This document shows positions 20,440-29,962 of a DNA stretch of 64,000 bases, piece by piece (the first letter of the stretch is position 1; each line of letters starts with the position of its first letter). The DNA is from Shewanella marisflavi (GTDB lineage Bacteria > Pseudomonadota > Gammaproteobacteria > Enterobacterales > Shewanellaceae): positions 310,001 to 374,000 of the forward strand of contig NZ_JAKIKX010000004.1 of the NCBI RefSeq assembly GCF_023283925.1, read 5' to 3'. The position numbers and the translations under genes are program-made. Below the pieces are notes generated by a model that searched no databases, had not been told where the DNA came from, and saw only the letters and a list, made by a program, of their open reading frames with translations.

Positions 20440-21225
20440 TTAACGCTTGTAGGAAAACATCGTCTGTTCTTGGATCAGTCGCTGGGTGTATTCGTGTTGT
20501 GGCGCACTAAACAGTTTTTCAGTCGTGGCCTTTTCTACCATTTTGCCCTGATGCAATACCATGATCTTGTCGCTAAAGTGGCGGATGATATTCATGTTGT
20601 GGGAGACGAAAATATAGGAGAGCCCCATCTCCTGCTGCAGCTTGAGTAGCAGGTTAAGGATCTGTGAGCGTACCGAGAGATCCAATGCCGTTAATGCCTC
20701 ATCGGCTATGATGATTTTGGGGTTTAGCATTAAGGCTCTGGCCACGGCTACCCGTTGTTTCATCCCCTCTGAGATCATATGGGGGTAAAAGTCGGCGTGC
20801 TCGGGCAGTAAGCCGACCTTTCTTAAGGTGTCGACCACTTGGGCAAAACGCGCTTGTTTGTCCAGATCCGTATTAAACCTCAGGGGTTCATCCAAGAGCT
20901 CACCTACAGTAAGACGCGGGTTGAGTGAGGTGTTTGGGTCTTGGAAGATCATGCGGATTAGGCGGCAGCGTTGTTTGAGGTTACGGCTCTCTAATGCTTC
21001 GCCCTCAAATAAAATTTCACCATCTGTGCGTTGCTCCGCGCCGACCAAAATGCGCGCCAAGGTACTCTTGCCTGAGCCGGTTTCACCAACAATCGCCAGG
21101 GTCTCGCCACGATTGAGCTCGAAAGAGATAGGTTCGAGCGCGTGATGATACTGACGCTTAAAGCCTTTATAGCCAGCGAAAAAGGTTTTACTCAGTCGAT
21201 CAACTTTTAGTAAGGGGCTCTTCAT
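20440..21225 (-). CDS. sapF: Peptide ABC transporter ATP-binding protein SapF
   Basis: SapF is one of two ATPases of the Sap ABC transporter (antimicrobial peptide and haem uptake, with a reported role in potassium uptake and putrescine export in other species). The start at 21225 ([15 protein letters not shown]) fits the E. coli N-terminus and gives 261 residues; it overlaps the end of sapD by 26 bases, suggesting coupling. Walker A GETGSGKS is normal, the signature region is [14 protein letters not shown], and Walker B is IIIADEAL. It is the last gene of the sap operon. Confidence 0.92.
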   Translation of the reverse strand: MKSPLLKVDRLSKTFFAGYKGFKRQYHHALEPISFELNRGETLAIVGETGSGKSTLARILVGAEQRTDGEILFEGEALESRNLKQRCRLIRMIFQDPNTSLNPRLTVGELLDEPLRFNTDLDKQARFAQVVDTLRKVGLLPEHADFYPHMISEGMKQRVAVARALMLNPKIIIADEALTALDLSVRSQILNLLLKLQQEMGLSYIFVSHNMNIIRHFSDKIMVLHQGKMVEKATTEKLFSAPQHEYTQRLIQEQTMFSYKR

Positions 21226-22213
21226 GGCATGGCTCATTGTGATAAGGAAAATGACAGGCAAAATAACGGTCTTTCTGATGACACAGGCTAGGCTGATTGA
21301 CACATAGTTTCTGTGCCTGGGGACAACGCGGACCGAGTCGGCAACCTATTGGAAGATGTTGCAGCGCAGGCGCGGAGCCAGGTAGTGTCTGCATCATGGT
21401 CTTGTGATGTTCAGGATTTGAATAGTCAGGAATATTGTCCAATAGCGCCTTAGTGTAGGGGTGATAGGGATTAGCGATCACATCGCTTGTCGCTCCCGAC
21501 TCCATCACTTGACCGCTATACATTACTGTTAGGCGGTCGCTCCATTGGGATAAGGTTTCTAACTCGTGACTAATTAATAGGATAGAGACGTTTTGCAGCT
21601 GGTTTAGCTTACTCAATAGACGAAATATTTGCGCCTGGGTGCGCACTTCCATCGAGTTGGTTGGCTCATCGGCGATCAACAATCTGGGTTGGTTGGCCAC
21701 GGCGATGGCGATCATCACCTTTTGGCATTCGCCGTCTGATAACTCCCAGGCATAGCTGGACATGATCTTCTGTGTCTCTTTGATGCCGACCTTGTGTAAC
21801 CATTGCTGTGCTTTTTTACGTTTGTCACTGCCACGTTTCCACCAAGGGAGATCTTTGTTTTCCGGCATCGCCTCAATGATCTGAGTGCCGACAGCGATGG
21901 CCGGATCCAGGCTACTGATAGGGTCTTGAAAAATCATTGCCATTTCGCTGCCCATGAGCGCGCGGCGCTCGCTGGGTGACATATCCATCAGATTTTGGCC
22001 ATCCCACATCATGCGGTCGGCTTGTATGGTCCAGTTGTGACCTGGAATGCCTAAGATAGCTTTGGCAAGCAGTGTACGACCCGAGCCTGATTCTCCCACC
22101 AAGCCGTGCACTTCTCCTGGATTAAGGGTCAGACTCACCCGCTCCAGCGCCTTCACTCGGCCATGAGGCGTATCCAGTTCTATGGTGAGGTTTCTAATGT
22201 CCAGTAGTGGCAT
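21200..22213 (-). CDS. sapD: Peptide ABC transporter ATP-binding protein SapD, Walker A Lys replaced by Arg
   Basis: The protein is closely related to E. coli SapD along its whole 337 residues: [12 protein letters not shown] at the start, [11 protein letters not shown] and [12 protein letters not shown] in the ATPase core, and the oligopeptide-transporter C-terminal extension with [12 protein letters not shown]. In E. coli, SapD ATP binding affects Trk potassium uptake. Walker A reads GESGSGRT (residues 40-47): Arg46 (codon CGT on the minus strand, 22076-22078) stands where the invariant Lys is expected. Walker B is intact. Translation starts 12 bases after sapC ends. Confidence 0.95.
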   Translation of the reverse strand: MPLLDIRNLTIELDTPHGRVKALERVSLTLNPGEVHGLVGESGSGRTLLAKAILGIPGHNWTIQADRMMWDGQNLMDMSPSERRALMGSEMAMIFQDPISSLDPAIAVGTQIIEAMPENKDLPWWKRGSDKRKKAQQWLHKVGIKETQKIMSSYAWELSDGECQKVMIAIAVANQPRLLIADEPTNSMEVRTQAQIFRLLSKLNQLQNVSILLISHELETLSQWSDRLTVMYSGQVMESGATSDVIANPYHPYTKALLDNIPDYSNPEHHKTMMQTLPGSAPALQHLPIGCRLGPRCPQAQKLCVNQPSLCHQKDRYFACHFPYHNEPCHEEPLTKS

Positions 22214-22225
22214 AGGTTTGTCTCA

Positions 22226-23116
22226 TTAGGAGCGAATAGGGGAGAGGGCAGATCGCAGCCCGTCGCCCACAAGGTTAATGGCCAGTACGCTGCACAAGAT
22301 AGCCACGCCGGGGATGGTCACAGTCCAAGGGGCGGTGAGTAGGTTGTCCATGCCTTGAGATACCATGGCGCCCCATTCCGGGCTAGGTGCCTGCGCCCCG
22401 AGATTGAGAAAACCCAGTGCGGCAATATCCAAGATAGCCGCGGAGATCCCTAGAGTGGTTTGAATAATCATGGTATCCATTACGTTTGGCAAAATCACAT
22501 ACCAGAAGATCTGTAGGCTGTTGGCACCATCGAGTCTGGCGGCGGTAACATATTCTTTTTGCCGTTCTTCATGTACCGCCTGGTGAATGGCGCGCACAAA
22601 TTGTGGCGTTAAGGCGATGCCCACCGCCCAGAATACGTTACCAAGCCCAGGGCCTGTCACGGCAACCACTAAGATCGCCATCAAGAGCGAAGGAATAGAG
22701 AGCAGGGCATCTAATAGATGGCTGAGAATGCTGGATTTAAGCCCTGTCATCATGCCTGAGATAGAGCCGATAACAAAGCCTACCAAGAGGGCGGTAATTA
22801 CGATGGCAAGGGCCATGCCAAAGGTCAGGTGAGCGCCATGAAGTAATCGACTGAAGATATCCCGGCCCAGATCGTCAGTACCGAGAAAATGTTCTACTGT
22901 GCCAGAGGGTTCCCATGAAGGCGCTAGCAAGAGCGCCAGGGGATCTTGATGCTCCGGGCTATAAGGTGCGATCAGTGGACCAAATAGTGCCAAGAGCAAC
23001 AGACAACAGACGGCCCAGAGTCCCGCGAAGGCAAAGGGGTTGTCGGTAAAGGCTGACCAGATCCGGCTCAGGGGAGAGGGAATATGATCTTCCTGATAGA
23101 TTTTAATTTGCGGCAT
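22226..23116 (-). CDS. sapC: Peptide ABC transporter permease SapC
   Basis: An inner-membrane permease of 296 residues, the same length as E. coli SapC. It shows the binding-protein-dependent permease fold (LGTDDLGRDIFSRLL, then EYVTAARLDGANSLQIFWYVILPN, the EAA coupling loop) and the family C-terminus ILDIAALGFLNLGAQAPSPEWG. It overlaps sapB by 14 bases. Confidence 0.95.
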   Translation of the reverse strand: MPQIKIYQEDHIPSPLSRIWSAFTDNPFAFAGLWAVCCLLLLALFGPLIAPYSPEHQDPLALLLAPSWEPSGTVEHFLGTDDLGRDIFSRLLHGAHLTFGMALAIVITALLVGFVIGSISGMMTGLKSSILSHLLDALLSIPSLLMAILVVAVTGPGLGNVFWAVGIALTPQFVRAIHQAVHEERQKEYVTAARLDGANSLQIFWYVILPNVMDTMIIQTTLGISAAILDIAALGFLNLGAQAPSPEWGAMVSQGMDNLLTAPWTVTIPGVAILCSVLAINLVGDGLRSALSPIRS

Positions 23117-24134
23117 AAAGCTCTTTCCTGCTGAGGGGATTCATTGCCGTATGGATCACTTCGATAAGAATGCTCAAGAAGATGATAATTAGGGCAACGG
23201 CTAAAATCCCACCCTGAATCACAGTATAATCACGTTGATAAATCCCCGAGACTAACCAAGCGCCTACGCCCGGCCAGCTAAAGATCACTTCTACCACCAT
23301 AGCATAGCTGGCAAAGGCGCCTAACATCAGGCCAAGGTTTTTCAATACAGGGACAAAGGCGTTCGGTAGGGCATGGCGCAGCACTATGGTACTGGTGCGC
23401 AATCCGCGTGCCTCGGCCGCCTTGATATAGGTCTGATCCATGATGGTTATCATGGCTGAGCGTGTGATACGCACCACTACGGTAAAAGGCAGTACCGCAA
23501 GTGTTACTGCTGGTAAGATGATATGCAGCAGGGCGTCAATAAAGGCCGATGTCGCGTATTGTGAATCGGACAGCAGGGTATCGATAAGCAAAAAGCCGCT
23601 AACAGGTTTGATGTCGTACAGCAGGTTGATCTGGCCCGAAATGGGCAGCCATCCCAGTTGCACGCCAAACCAGAGCGAGAGTGACAGGCCTAACCAGAAT
23701 ACTGGGATAGAGTAGCCTGTCAGGGTGATCGCCATAATGGTGTGCTGTGTGATCTTGTGTTTGCTCAAAGAAGCCAAGACGCCTAAGGGAAGACCGAGGA
23801 TAAGGGCGATAAGGCCTGCAACGATGCCTAACTCGAAACTGGCGGGTAACACGGCTGAAAGCTCATCGATAACCGGGTTTTGAGAGGTCGCGGAAATGCC
23901 TAAATTACCTGTCAGTCGCTGGTGCAGATAGGCGATAAACTGATGCACTTGAGAACTGTCGAGTTGATAGTCTTGCTCTATCTGCATCAGTTCTTCACTG
24001 GTTGGTGATTGTAAGCCAGTTAGCGCGAAGGTATGTTCTACCGGAAATTTTCCCGTGGCGATAAACATCACCAAAAAGAGCACAAAGGAGGTTGCCAGGA
24101 ACAAATTGAGTCTACGGATCAGGTATCTGGCCAT
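23103..24134 (-). CDS. sapB: Peptide ABC transporter permease SapB
   Basis: The second permease (343 residues, slightly longer than the 321 of E. coli). The N-terminus MARYLIRRLNLFLAT and the EAA loop (YIKAAEARGLRTSTIVLRHALPNAF) are typical of DppB/OppB-like permeases. Its ATG shares a base with the sapA stop (TAATG), which indicates translational coupling. Confidence 0.95.
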   Translation of the reverse strand: MARYLIRRLNLFLATSFVLFLVMFIATGKFPVEHTFALTGLQSPTSEELMQIEQDYQLDSSQVHQFIAYLHQRLTGNLGISATSQNPVIDELSAVLPASFELGIVAGLIALILGLPLGVLASLSKHKITQHTIMAITLTGYSIPVFWLGLSLSLWFGVQLGWLPISGQINLLYDIKPVSGFLLIDTLLSDSQYATSAFIDALLHIILPAVTLAVLPFTVVVRITRSAMITIMDQTYIKAAEARGLRTSTIVLRHALPNAFVPVLKNLGLMLGAFASYAMVVEVIFSWPGVGAWLVSGIYQRDYTVIQGGILAVALIIIFLSILIEVIHTAMNPLSRKELYAAN

Positions 24135-25768
24135 TAGTTACTCTCCTTTGCAGCAGGCTGGGACGCCGAGGTGTTGGTAAAGGAGATACCGCCAAAAGGC
24201 GTTAATTTAGATTCGGTGACCGATTTTTGTTTGACCACCAGGCGGGTGGCGTGAGCAAAAGGCAACAATGGCATCTGCTGGGCAATATAGTGTTCCGCCT
24301 CCTGATAGAGTTTGGCGCGTTTTCCTCTGTCAGCGGTCGATTTCGCCGCATTGAGAATCTGATCAAATGCTGGGTCGCACCAACGAGAGCGGTTGCTGTT
24401 AGAACCCACCGAGGCGCAGCTTAAGATCGGCGTAAAAAAGTTATCCGGGTCGCTGTTGTCGGCGTTCCAGCCAATAAGCACTGAGTCATAGCCGTGCTGG
24501 CTCAGTTTCTGATTGAATACACTCCAGTCGTAGTTAACGATATTGACCTTGACGCCAATGTTGGCCATATCTGCCTGAATCAGCTCTGCTGTTTTATGGG
24601 CGTTAGGGTTATAGATACGCGCAACAGGCATGGCCCAAATATCTATGGTGAGATCGTGAACCCCAGCCTCGCTAAGCAATTGACGGGCTTTCTCGGGGTT
24701 ATAATCGATCAGACTTTCGTTGGCGGAGTAGGCCCAAGAGAGGGGCGGCAACAGGCCTACAGCCTCTTCTGCGGTCTTATGGTAAACGGCTCTGAGAATG
24801 TTTTCTTTGTCTACAGCGTGAGCCAGCGCGCGCCGAACCCTGACATCATTGAGGGGAATACGCTCTGTGTTGAAGGCCCAGAAGGCGACATTAAATCCTG
24901 GCAGTGAATCGACCTCAAGATCGTCTTTATCGATGACAACTGGCAGTTCGCCCGCTTTTGGTAAGGCTGAGATGTTACAGTCACCCGTGATGAGCTTTGC
25001 TAAGCGAGTGGTGCTTTTTGGCGTTATATCAAACACAAGCTGGTCGACTTCAGGGGTGAGACGCCAGTAGTCAGGGTTACGGTAGTAACGGATAAAGTCA
25101 TTTTTTACATAGTCGATTAGACGAAACGGTCCAGTGCCTATGGCTTGTTTATCCAGTAACTCAGCTTGGCCAGATTGCAATAGCTGATCGGCGTACTCTT
25201 TGGAGAGAATAATTGCAAACCCGGTCGCCAGATTCGACAAGAAAGAAGCATCTTTATGCTTGAGATGGAAGGCGACATGGTAGTCATCAATCTTCTCAAT
25301 AGCGTCGATCAGTTCGGCAAAGCCAATACTCTGGAAAAAGGGGTAACCTGTCTTGGAGACAAAGTGGTAAGGATGGTTAGTGTCGATAATGCGATTGAAA
25401 GAGAAGAGCACATCGTCGGCATTAAAATTACGGCTCGGGGTAAAACTGTCTGACTGATGAAATTGTACGCCCTGGCGTAACTCAAAGGTGTAGACCTTCT
25501 CATCCTCGCTTAAGTGCCAAGAGGTGGCCAGTGATGGGGTCATCTCTCCCGATTTGGCGTCATAATCGACCAATCCATCATAGAGCTGCTGTGAGGTAGC
25601 ATCGACCGTAGTGCCTGAGGTAACCAACTGGGGATTAAAAGATTCTGGATTGCCTTCAGAGCAGTAGACCAAGCCTGAGGGCACGCGTGTTGGCCCACAG
25701 GCTGACAACAGTGGCACAATACAACAAAACGCCGAACCTAACGTGAGACGTTTGAGCAGCTCTTTCAT
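24134..25768 (-). CDS. sapA: Peptide ABC transporter substrate-binding lipoprotein SapA
   Basis: A family 5 extracellular solute-binding protein, 544 residues (E. coli SapA 547). Family landmarks are VYCSEGNPESFNPQLVTSGT near the N-terminus, IGTGPFRLIDYVKNDFIRY, and IGWNADNSDPDNFFTPILSC. The N-terminus MKELLKRLTLGSAFCCIVPLLSACG has a lipobox (LSAC), so it is probably a lipoprotein, unlike the soluble periplasmic SapA of E. coli. It is the first gene of sapABCDF and follows pspF by 87 bases with no obvious terminator, so cotranscription with pspF is possible. Confidence 0.94.
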   Translation of the reverse strand: MKELLKRLTLGSAFCCIVPLLSACGPTRVPSGLVYCSEGNPESFNPQLVTSGTTVDATSQQLYDGLVDYDAKSGEMTPSLATSWHLSEDEKVYTFELRQGVQFHQSDSFTPSRNFNADDVLFSFNRIIDTNHPYHFVSKTGYPFFQSIGFAELIDAIEKIDDYHVAFHLKHKDASFLSNLATGFAIILSKEYADQLLQSGQAELLDKQAIGTGPFRLIDYVKNDFIRYYRNPDYWRLTPEVDQLVFDITPKSTTRLAKLITGDCNISALPKAGELPVVIDKDDLEVDSLPGFNVAFWAFNTERIPLNDVRVRRALAHAVDKENILRAVYHKTAEEAVGLLPPLSWAYSANESLIDYNPEKARQLLSEAGVHDLTIDIWAMPVARIYNPNAHKTAELIQADMANIGVKVNIVNYDWSVFNQKLSQHGYDSVLIGWNADNSDPDNFFTPILSCASVGSNSNRSRWCDPAFDQILNAAKSTADRGKRAKLYQEAEHYIAQQMPLLPFAHATRLVVKQKSVTESKLTPFGGISFTNTSASQPAAKESN

Positions 25769-25855
25769 CAGTAGATGTAATAGTTGTTTGAATGAAGAGG
25801 TTTATTTTAACAGTGGGATGGAGTTAGGGGCAAACATCATCTGCCCCTGAATGCG

Positions 25856-26932
25856 TTATTTATCCAGTAAGTTGTACTTTTTCAAGATACCTCTGAGCTG
25901 GTGATAGCTGAGCCCGAGCAGTTCGGCGGTTTTCTTCTGATTATATTGACCTGTCTCTAAGGCTTTTTTGAGCAGTGAGATCTCTTGATGTTCGCAGTGC
26001 TCTTTAAAGTCGATGGGGAAACAGATTTCATCGCCAGTCGAGACAGTGCTTTGCGCCTTAGGCTCTGGCTTGTCCGTGTCGCTCTCGCTCTGGCGCGGCG
26101 TATCGACCTGGGCTTGACGAGATTTGGTCTTGACACGATTCGTTGGGCGATAGGGAGAGGCGAAGGGATCGATCACTATGCTGTCTATGGCCTCATCTTG
26201 CTCCGTATTGCGATAGACGGAGCGCTCAACTACGTTCTTTAACTCACGAATATTGCCCGGCCAGCTATATTCCATTAACTGTTCTATTGCATTTGGGCTA
26301 AAGCCATCAAATTGTAGCTGCTTTAATTGGCGCGCCATGCCGATGGCAAAGTATTCTGCAAGCGGCATGATATCTTCCTTACGATGACGCAGTGGTGGCA
26401 GCGTGATCACATCGAAGGCTAGGCGGTCGAGCAGGTCGGCCCGAAATTCGCCAGCTTCGGCGAGTGAGGGGAGATCTTCGTTGGCGGCACACACTAATCG
26501 CACATCGGTCTGCACGGTTTTACTGCCGCCCACGCGTTCAAACTCACCATATTCGATGACCCGCAGTAACTTCTCTTGTATGAGTCCAGAGGTGTTGGCC
26601 AACTCATCTAAAAACAGTGTGCCGCCATCGGCACGTTCGAAACGCCCCTCATGTTTCTTATTCGCGCCGGTAAAGGCGCCGGCATCATGGCCAAAGAGTT
26701 CACTTTCAAGCAAATTTTCACTGAGTGATGAACAGTTTAGCTTGATAAAGCTTTGATCCCAGCGTTTAGAGAGATAATGTAAGCGCTCGGCGATCAGTTC
26801 TTTACCTGTGCCGCGCTCGCCAATAATTAAGACAGGCTTTGATAGCGGAGCAATTTTTGATACATGCTCTAGGACTTCCAAGAGGGCGTTTGACTGACCT
26901 ATAAGGTTGTCTTGTTGAAATTGATTGGCCAC
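25856..26932 (-). CDS. pspF: Psp operon sigma-54 activator PspF
   Basis: PspF is an AAA+ enhancer-binding protein without a receiver domain, held inactive by PspA until membrane stress. The 358 residues contain Walker A GERGTGKE (38-45), the sigma-54 contact loop GAFTGA (85-90), Walker B GGTLFLDE (103-110) and a C-terminal Fis-type helix-turn-helix (QKKTAELLGLSYHQLRGILKK). It is about 30 residues longer than E. coli PspF because of a polar linker near residues 270-310. It is divergent from pspABC, its expected target. Confidence 0.95.
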   Translation of the reverse strand: MANQFQQDNLIGQSNALLEVLEHVSKIAPLSKPVLIIGERGTGKELIAERLHYLSKRWDQSFIKLNCSSLSENLLESELFGHDAGAFTGANKKHEGRFERADGGTLFLDELANTSGLIQEKLLRVIEYGEFERVGGSKTVQTDVRLVCAANEDLPSLAEAGEFRADLLDRLAFDVITLPPLRHRKEDIMPLAEYFAIGMARQLKQLQFDGFSPNAIEQLMEYSWPGNIRELKNVVERSVYRNTEQDEAIDSIVIDPFASPYRPTNRVKTKSRQAQVDTPRQSESDTDKPEPKAQSTVSTGDEICFPIDFKEHCEHQEISLLKKALETGQYNQKKTAELLGLSYHQLRGILKKYNLLDK

Positions 26933-26960
26933 TTTATTTTTTAGTCTTTCACGCTAATTA

Positions 26961-26996
26961 TTGGTGAAAATAATAATATGTGTCTAGTGAATTAAA
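26961..26996. promoter_or_regulatory. Possible PspF upstream activating sites
   Basis: Two similar direct elements, TGGTGAAAA (26962-26970) and TAGTGAATTAAA (26985-26996), lie 60-95 bases upstream of the sigma-54 promoter, where an enhancer-binding protein would bind. An IHF-like stretch (AACCAATTGTTTT, about 27023-27035) lies between them and the promoter. The pattern is suggestive only. Confidence 0.35.
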
Positions 26997-27052
26997 ATAA
27001 AGAAAAAGTTATAAATATGTTTAACCAATTGTTTTTTATGGGTATAGTTAAG

Positions 27053-27070
27053 TTGGCACACTTAATGTAT
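27053..27070 (+). promoter_or_regulatory. Sigma-54 promoter of pspABC
   Basis: TTGGCAC (27053-27059) supplies the -24 GG, and ten bases later GT (27067-27068) stands at -12 where GC is usual. Spacing is exact. The predicted start is about 27080, some 30 bases before the pspA ATG. The divergent pspF gene supports the assignment. Confidence 0.75.
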
Positions 27071-27109
27071 TAATCTAAGCGAAACCAACATAAATTTGAG
27101 GACAGTATT

Positions 27110-27793
27110 ATGGGAATTTTCTCTCGCTTTGCAGATATTATTAACTCTAATATCAGTGCATTACTCGATAAAGCAGAAGATCCAGAAAAAATGGTTCGCC
27201 TGATCATCCAAGAGATGGAAGATACATTAGTTGAAGTGCGTTCGACCTCTGCCAAAGTCTTGGCTGAGAAGAAAGAGATCATTCGTCGCATCGCTAAGGT
27301 ACAAGAGCAGGTGCAGGATTGGCAGGACAAAGCAGAATTGGCCTTGTCGAAAGACCGTGAAGATCTTGCCAAAGCCGCTTTGCTTGAAAAGCAAAAGGCC
27401 AGTGAGTTGGCGGCCACTCTGGAGCAGGAACTGGTTGTTGTTGAAGAGCAGATCAGCCGTTTGAAAGAGGAAGTGAACCTGCTGCAAGAGAAGTTGGCCG
27501 ATGCCAAGGCGCGTCAGAAGACTATCATTATGCGTAAGCAGACTGCGTCTTCTCGCTTAGAAGTGAAGCGTCAGCTGGATTCGAGCAAGATTGATAATGC
27601 CATGAGCCGTTTTGAACAGTATGAGCGTCGCGTTGAAGGTCTTGAGTCTCAGGTGGAAGCCTATGATCTGGGTAACCAGAAGACACTTAACGACGAGTTT
27701 GCTGCGCTGGAAGCTGATGATGCCGTGAATGCGGAACTAGAAGCCCTTAAGGCTAAGGTCAAATCAGCTAAAGCTAAGAAACAGACTAAATAA
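27110..27793 (+). CDS. pspA: Phage shock protein A
   Basis: PspA binds and inhibits PspF at rest, and on membrane stress forms large assemblies that stabilise the inner membrane (PspA/IM30/ESCRT-III family). The 227 residues begin with the amphipathic helix MGIFSRFADIINSNISALL, followed by EDPEKMVRLIIQEMEDTL and long heptad-rich coiled coils to about residue 185. First gene of the psp operon. Confidence 0.97.
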   Translation: MGIFSRFADIINSNISALLDKAEDPEKMVRLIIQEMEDTLVEVRSTSAKVLAEKKEIIRRIAKVQEQVQDWQDKAELALSKDREDLAKAALLEKQKASELAATLEQELVVVEEQISRLKEEVNLLQEKLADAKARQKTIIMRKQTASSRLEVKRQLDSSKIDNAMSRFEQYERRVEGLESQVEAYDLGNQKTLNDEFAALEADDAVNAELEALKAKVKSAKAKKQTK

Positions 27794-27813
27794 CAACAAT
27801 TCTGAGGTGAGTT

Positions 27814-28053
27814 ATGGATTTGGATTTATTAATAGCCCCCATTATTATCTTTATGGTTGTGGTGGCGCCCATCTGGCTAATTCTGCATTATCGTAGTAAA
27901 CGCCAAGTGAGCCAGGGACTCACTGAAGAAGAGTATGCTCAGCTTAATGAGTTGATTGGTAAAGCAGACAAGATGGCCCAACGCATCGAAACATTGGAAG
28001 CAATTTTAGATAGCGAGGCCCCGCAGTGGAGGAATCGAGATGAGCGAATCTAG
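27814..28053 (+). CDS. pspB: Phage shock protein B
   Basis: A small 79-residue protein with one N-terminal membrane helix (about 5-25) followed by a charged cytosolic helix (EEEYAQLNELIGKADKMAQRI). With PspC it senses envelope stress and draws PspA away from PspF. It follows pspA by 20 bases and overlaps pspC by 14. Confidence 0.94.
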   Translation: MDLDLLIAPIIIFMVVVAPIWLILHYRSKRQVSQGLTEEEYAQLNELIGKADKMAQRIETLEAILDSEAPQWRNRDERI

Positions 28054-28435
28054 TGGACGCCCCTTATATCGAATTCCCGAGTCAGGCAAGATAGCTGGAG
28101 TATGCGCAGGGATTGCGGATTACTTTAACTTCGAAACCTGGTTGGTGAGGGTAGTAGCAGCATCGATATTTTTGCTTGGGGGATCGGGAGTTGTCATTAT
28201 CATCTACGTATTACTCTGGATGATCTTGGATATCAAACCCGGCAGCGCAAAGAACAAGCAACAACATAAAGAGATCGAGGTGAAGAAAAAGGTTTGGCAG
28301 GCAGGGGAGCCAGCCAAGGCAGCCTTAAGAGACGTCAACAACCAGTTTCGTGATTTAGAACTCAGGTTGCAGAATCTCGAAAGACATGTCACCTCAGATA
28401 GCTTCGAGCTAAAACAACAGATCAATAATCTTTAA
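28040..28435 (+). CDS. pspC: Phage shock protein C
   Basis: 131 residues with the PspC domain: RIPESGKIAGVCAGIADYF, then a membrane helix (about 44-66, ASIFLLGGSGVVIIIYVLLWMI) and a C-terminal coiled coil. An inner-membrane partner of PspB in stress sensing. It starts inside the end of pspB. Confidence 0.95.
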   Translation: MSESSGRPLYRIPESGKIAGVCAGIADYFNFETWLVRVVAASIFLLGGSGVVIIIYVLLWMILDIKPGSAKNKQQHKEIEVKKKVWQAGEPAKAALRDVNNQFRDLELRLQNLERHVTSDSFELKQQINNL

Positions 28436-28486
28436 ATTCTTTCAATGGGCGGTGTATACCGCCCTTAGCCGTATTAAGATTAGGTG

Positions 28487-29929
28487 ATGAACTCAATTAA
28501 TCGCTCACTTCGTAAACTTACTCACCATTCTAAGTCTTTGGTTAAACGGACGACGGATAACCATGTCAGATTGGCTGTCACGGGTCTGTCTGGGGCGGGA
28601 AAAACCGCATTTATCACCGGGTTGGTTAACCAGTTGCTGCATGCGGGCATCGGCGAGCGTCACAATGCTCTGTCTTTGCTTGAAGTGTCGCGAGAAGAGC
28701 GGCTTTACGGGGTTAAACGTACGTTACAGCCCGATCTTACTATTGCCAGTTTCGATTATGAAGGTGCCATGGCGGCGTTATGTGGCGAACCCGCCGCCTG
28801 GCCGCAATCGACGCGTACTATTAGCGAGTTACGCCTGGCCATCCGTTATCAGCCTGCTGCCGGCCTTAGGGCGAAATTTACCGACAGCGCGACGCTTTTC
28901 TTAGATATCGTTGATTACCCGGGCGAGTGGTTGCTCGACCTGCCCATGCTAAGACTCAGCTTTATGCAGTGGTGTCAGGCGCAGTCTCGGCGTAAAGCAG
29001 TACTGTCGCTTAGCCCTCTCTATGAGAGCCTGATGTCTCTCTGTTGCGAACTGGATCTAAACGCACCAGCCGATGAGCTCAAGCTCAAAGAGATTGCCAA
29101 TGCTTATCAAGCGCTCTTGGTTGATCTCGTTCAGCAGCAGGGGTTTTATTATGCACAGCCTGGACGCATGTTGCTGCCTGGAGAATTGGCCGATACGCCG
29201 ATTCTGGCGTTTTTCCCGCTATTGCATCTGCGAGAGAGTGAGTTGCTGGAGCATGAAAAAAGCGCTAAAGGTTCATACTATCATGTGCTTAAGCAAAGGT
29301 ATCAGAGCTATGTTAGCCAGGTGGTGAAGCCTTTCTACCGAGACTATTTCGCTAAATTTGATCGCCAGCTTGTGTTGGTCGATTGTTTAACACCCCTTAA
29401 TCGTGGCAAGGCGCAGTTTGATGACATGGCCAGTGCAATCGACGGCATCATGGAGAGCTTTCATTTTGGTCAGTCTAATCTGCTTAGACGCCTGTTTGCG
29501 CCCCGTATCGATAAGTTACTGTTTGCTGCCAGTAAAGTGGACCATATGAGTCGTGATCAGCAGGGCAATGTACTGTCTCTCCTATCACATCTGGTTAAGC
29601 GTAGTCAGCAGCATGCCCAGTTCGAGGGCTGTGAGGTCGAGACCATGGCGATCAGTGCTATCAAGGCTACCCAGCACGGTATGGTCCAGAGCCAAGGTAA
29701 AGAGGTTGAGGTGGTTCAGGGCCGAGAGCTAAGCTCTGGTGACCTGGTTACCTTGTACCCAGGCGAAGTCCCTACTCACTTACCTAGCGCCGATTTCTGG
29801 GCCCGTCAGGGATTCGATTTTGTTAATTTTGCCCCGCCAAAGGCTAAGCAATCCGGTCATGAGGTGCATTTTGAGCATATACGCCTGGATCATCTTTTGC
29901 AGTTCTTACTCGGCGATAAATTGCGCTAA
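28487..29929 (+). CDS. ycjX: YcjX-like P-loop NTPase of the Psp regulon
   Basis: A GTPase-like protein of 480 residues (E. coli YcjX 465) with Walker A GLSGAGKT near residues 34-41 and a switch-like DYPGEW (about residue 145). In E. coli ycjX and ycjF are PspF-dependent, but their function is not settled. Here they follow pspABC directly. An in-frame GTG one codon upstream is an alternative start. A short imperfect palindrome (28447-28464) lies between pspC and this gene. Confidence 0.88.
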   Translation: MNSINRSLRKLTHHSKSLVKRTTDNHVRLAVTGLSGAGKTAFITGLVNQLLHAGIGERHNALSLLEVSREERLYGVKRTLQPDLTIASFDYEGAMAALCGEPAAWPQSTRTISELRLAIRYQPAAGLRAKFTDSATLFLDIVDYPGEWLLDLPMLRLSFMQWCQAQSRRKAVLSLSPLYESLMSLCCELDLNAPADELKLKEIANAYQALLVDLVQQQGFYYAQPGRMLLPGELADTPILAFFPLLHLRESELLEHEKSAKGSYYHVLKQRYQSYVSQVVKPFYRDYFAKFDRQLVLVDCLTPLNRGKAQFDDMASAIDGIMESFHFGQSNLLRRLFAPRIDKLLFAASKVDHMSRDQQGNVLSLLSHLVKRSQQHAQFEGCEVETMAISAIKATQHGMVQSQGKEVEVVQGRELSSGDLVTLYPGEVPTHLPSADFWARQGFDFVNFAPPKAKQSGHEVHFEHIRLDHLLQFLLGDKLR

Positions 29930-29962
29930 CAGGTCGCAGATAAACATCATGTTGAAGGTGTT

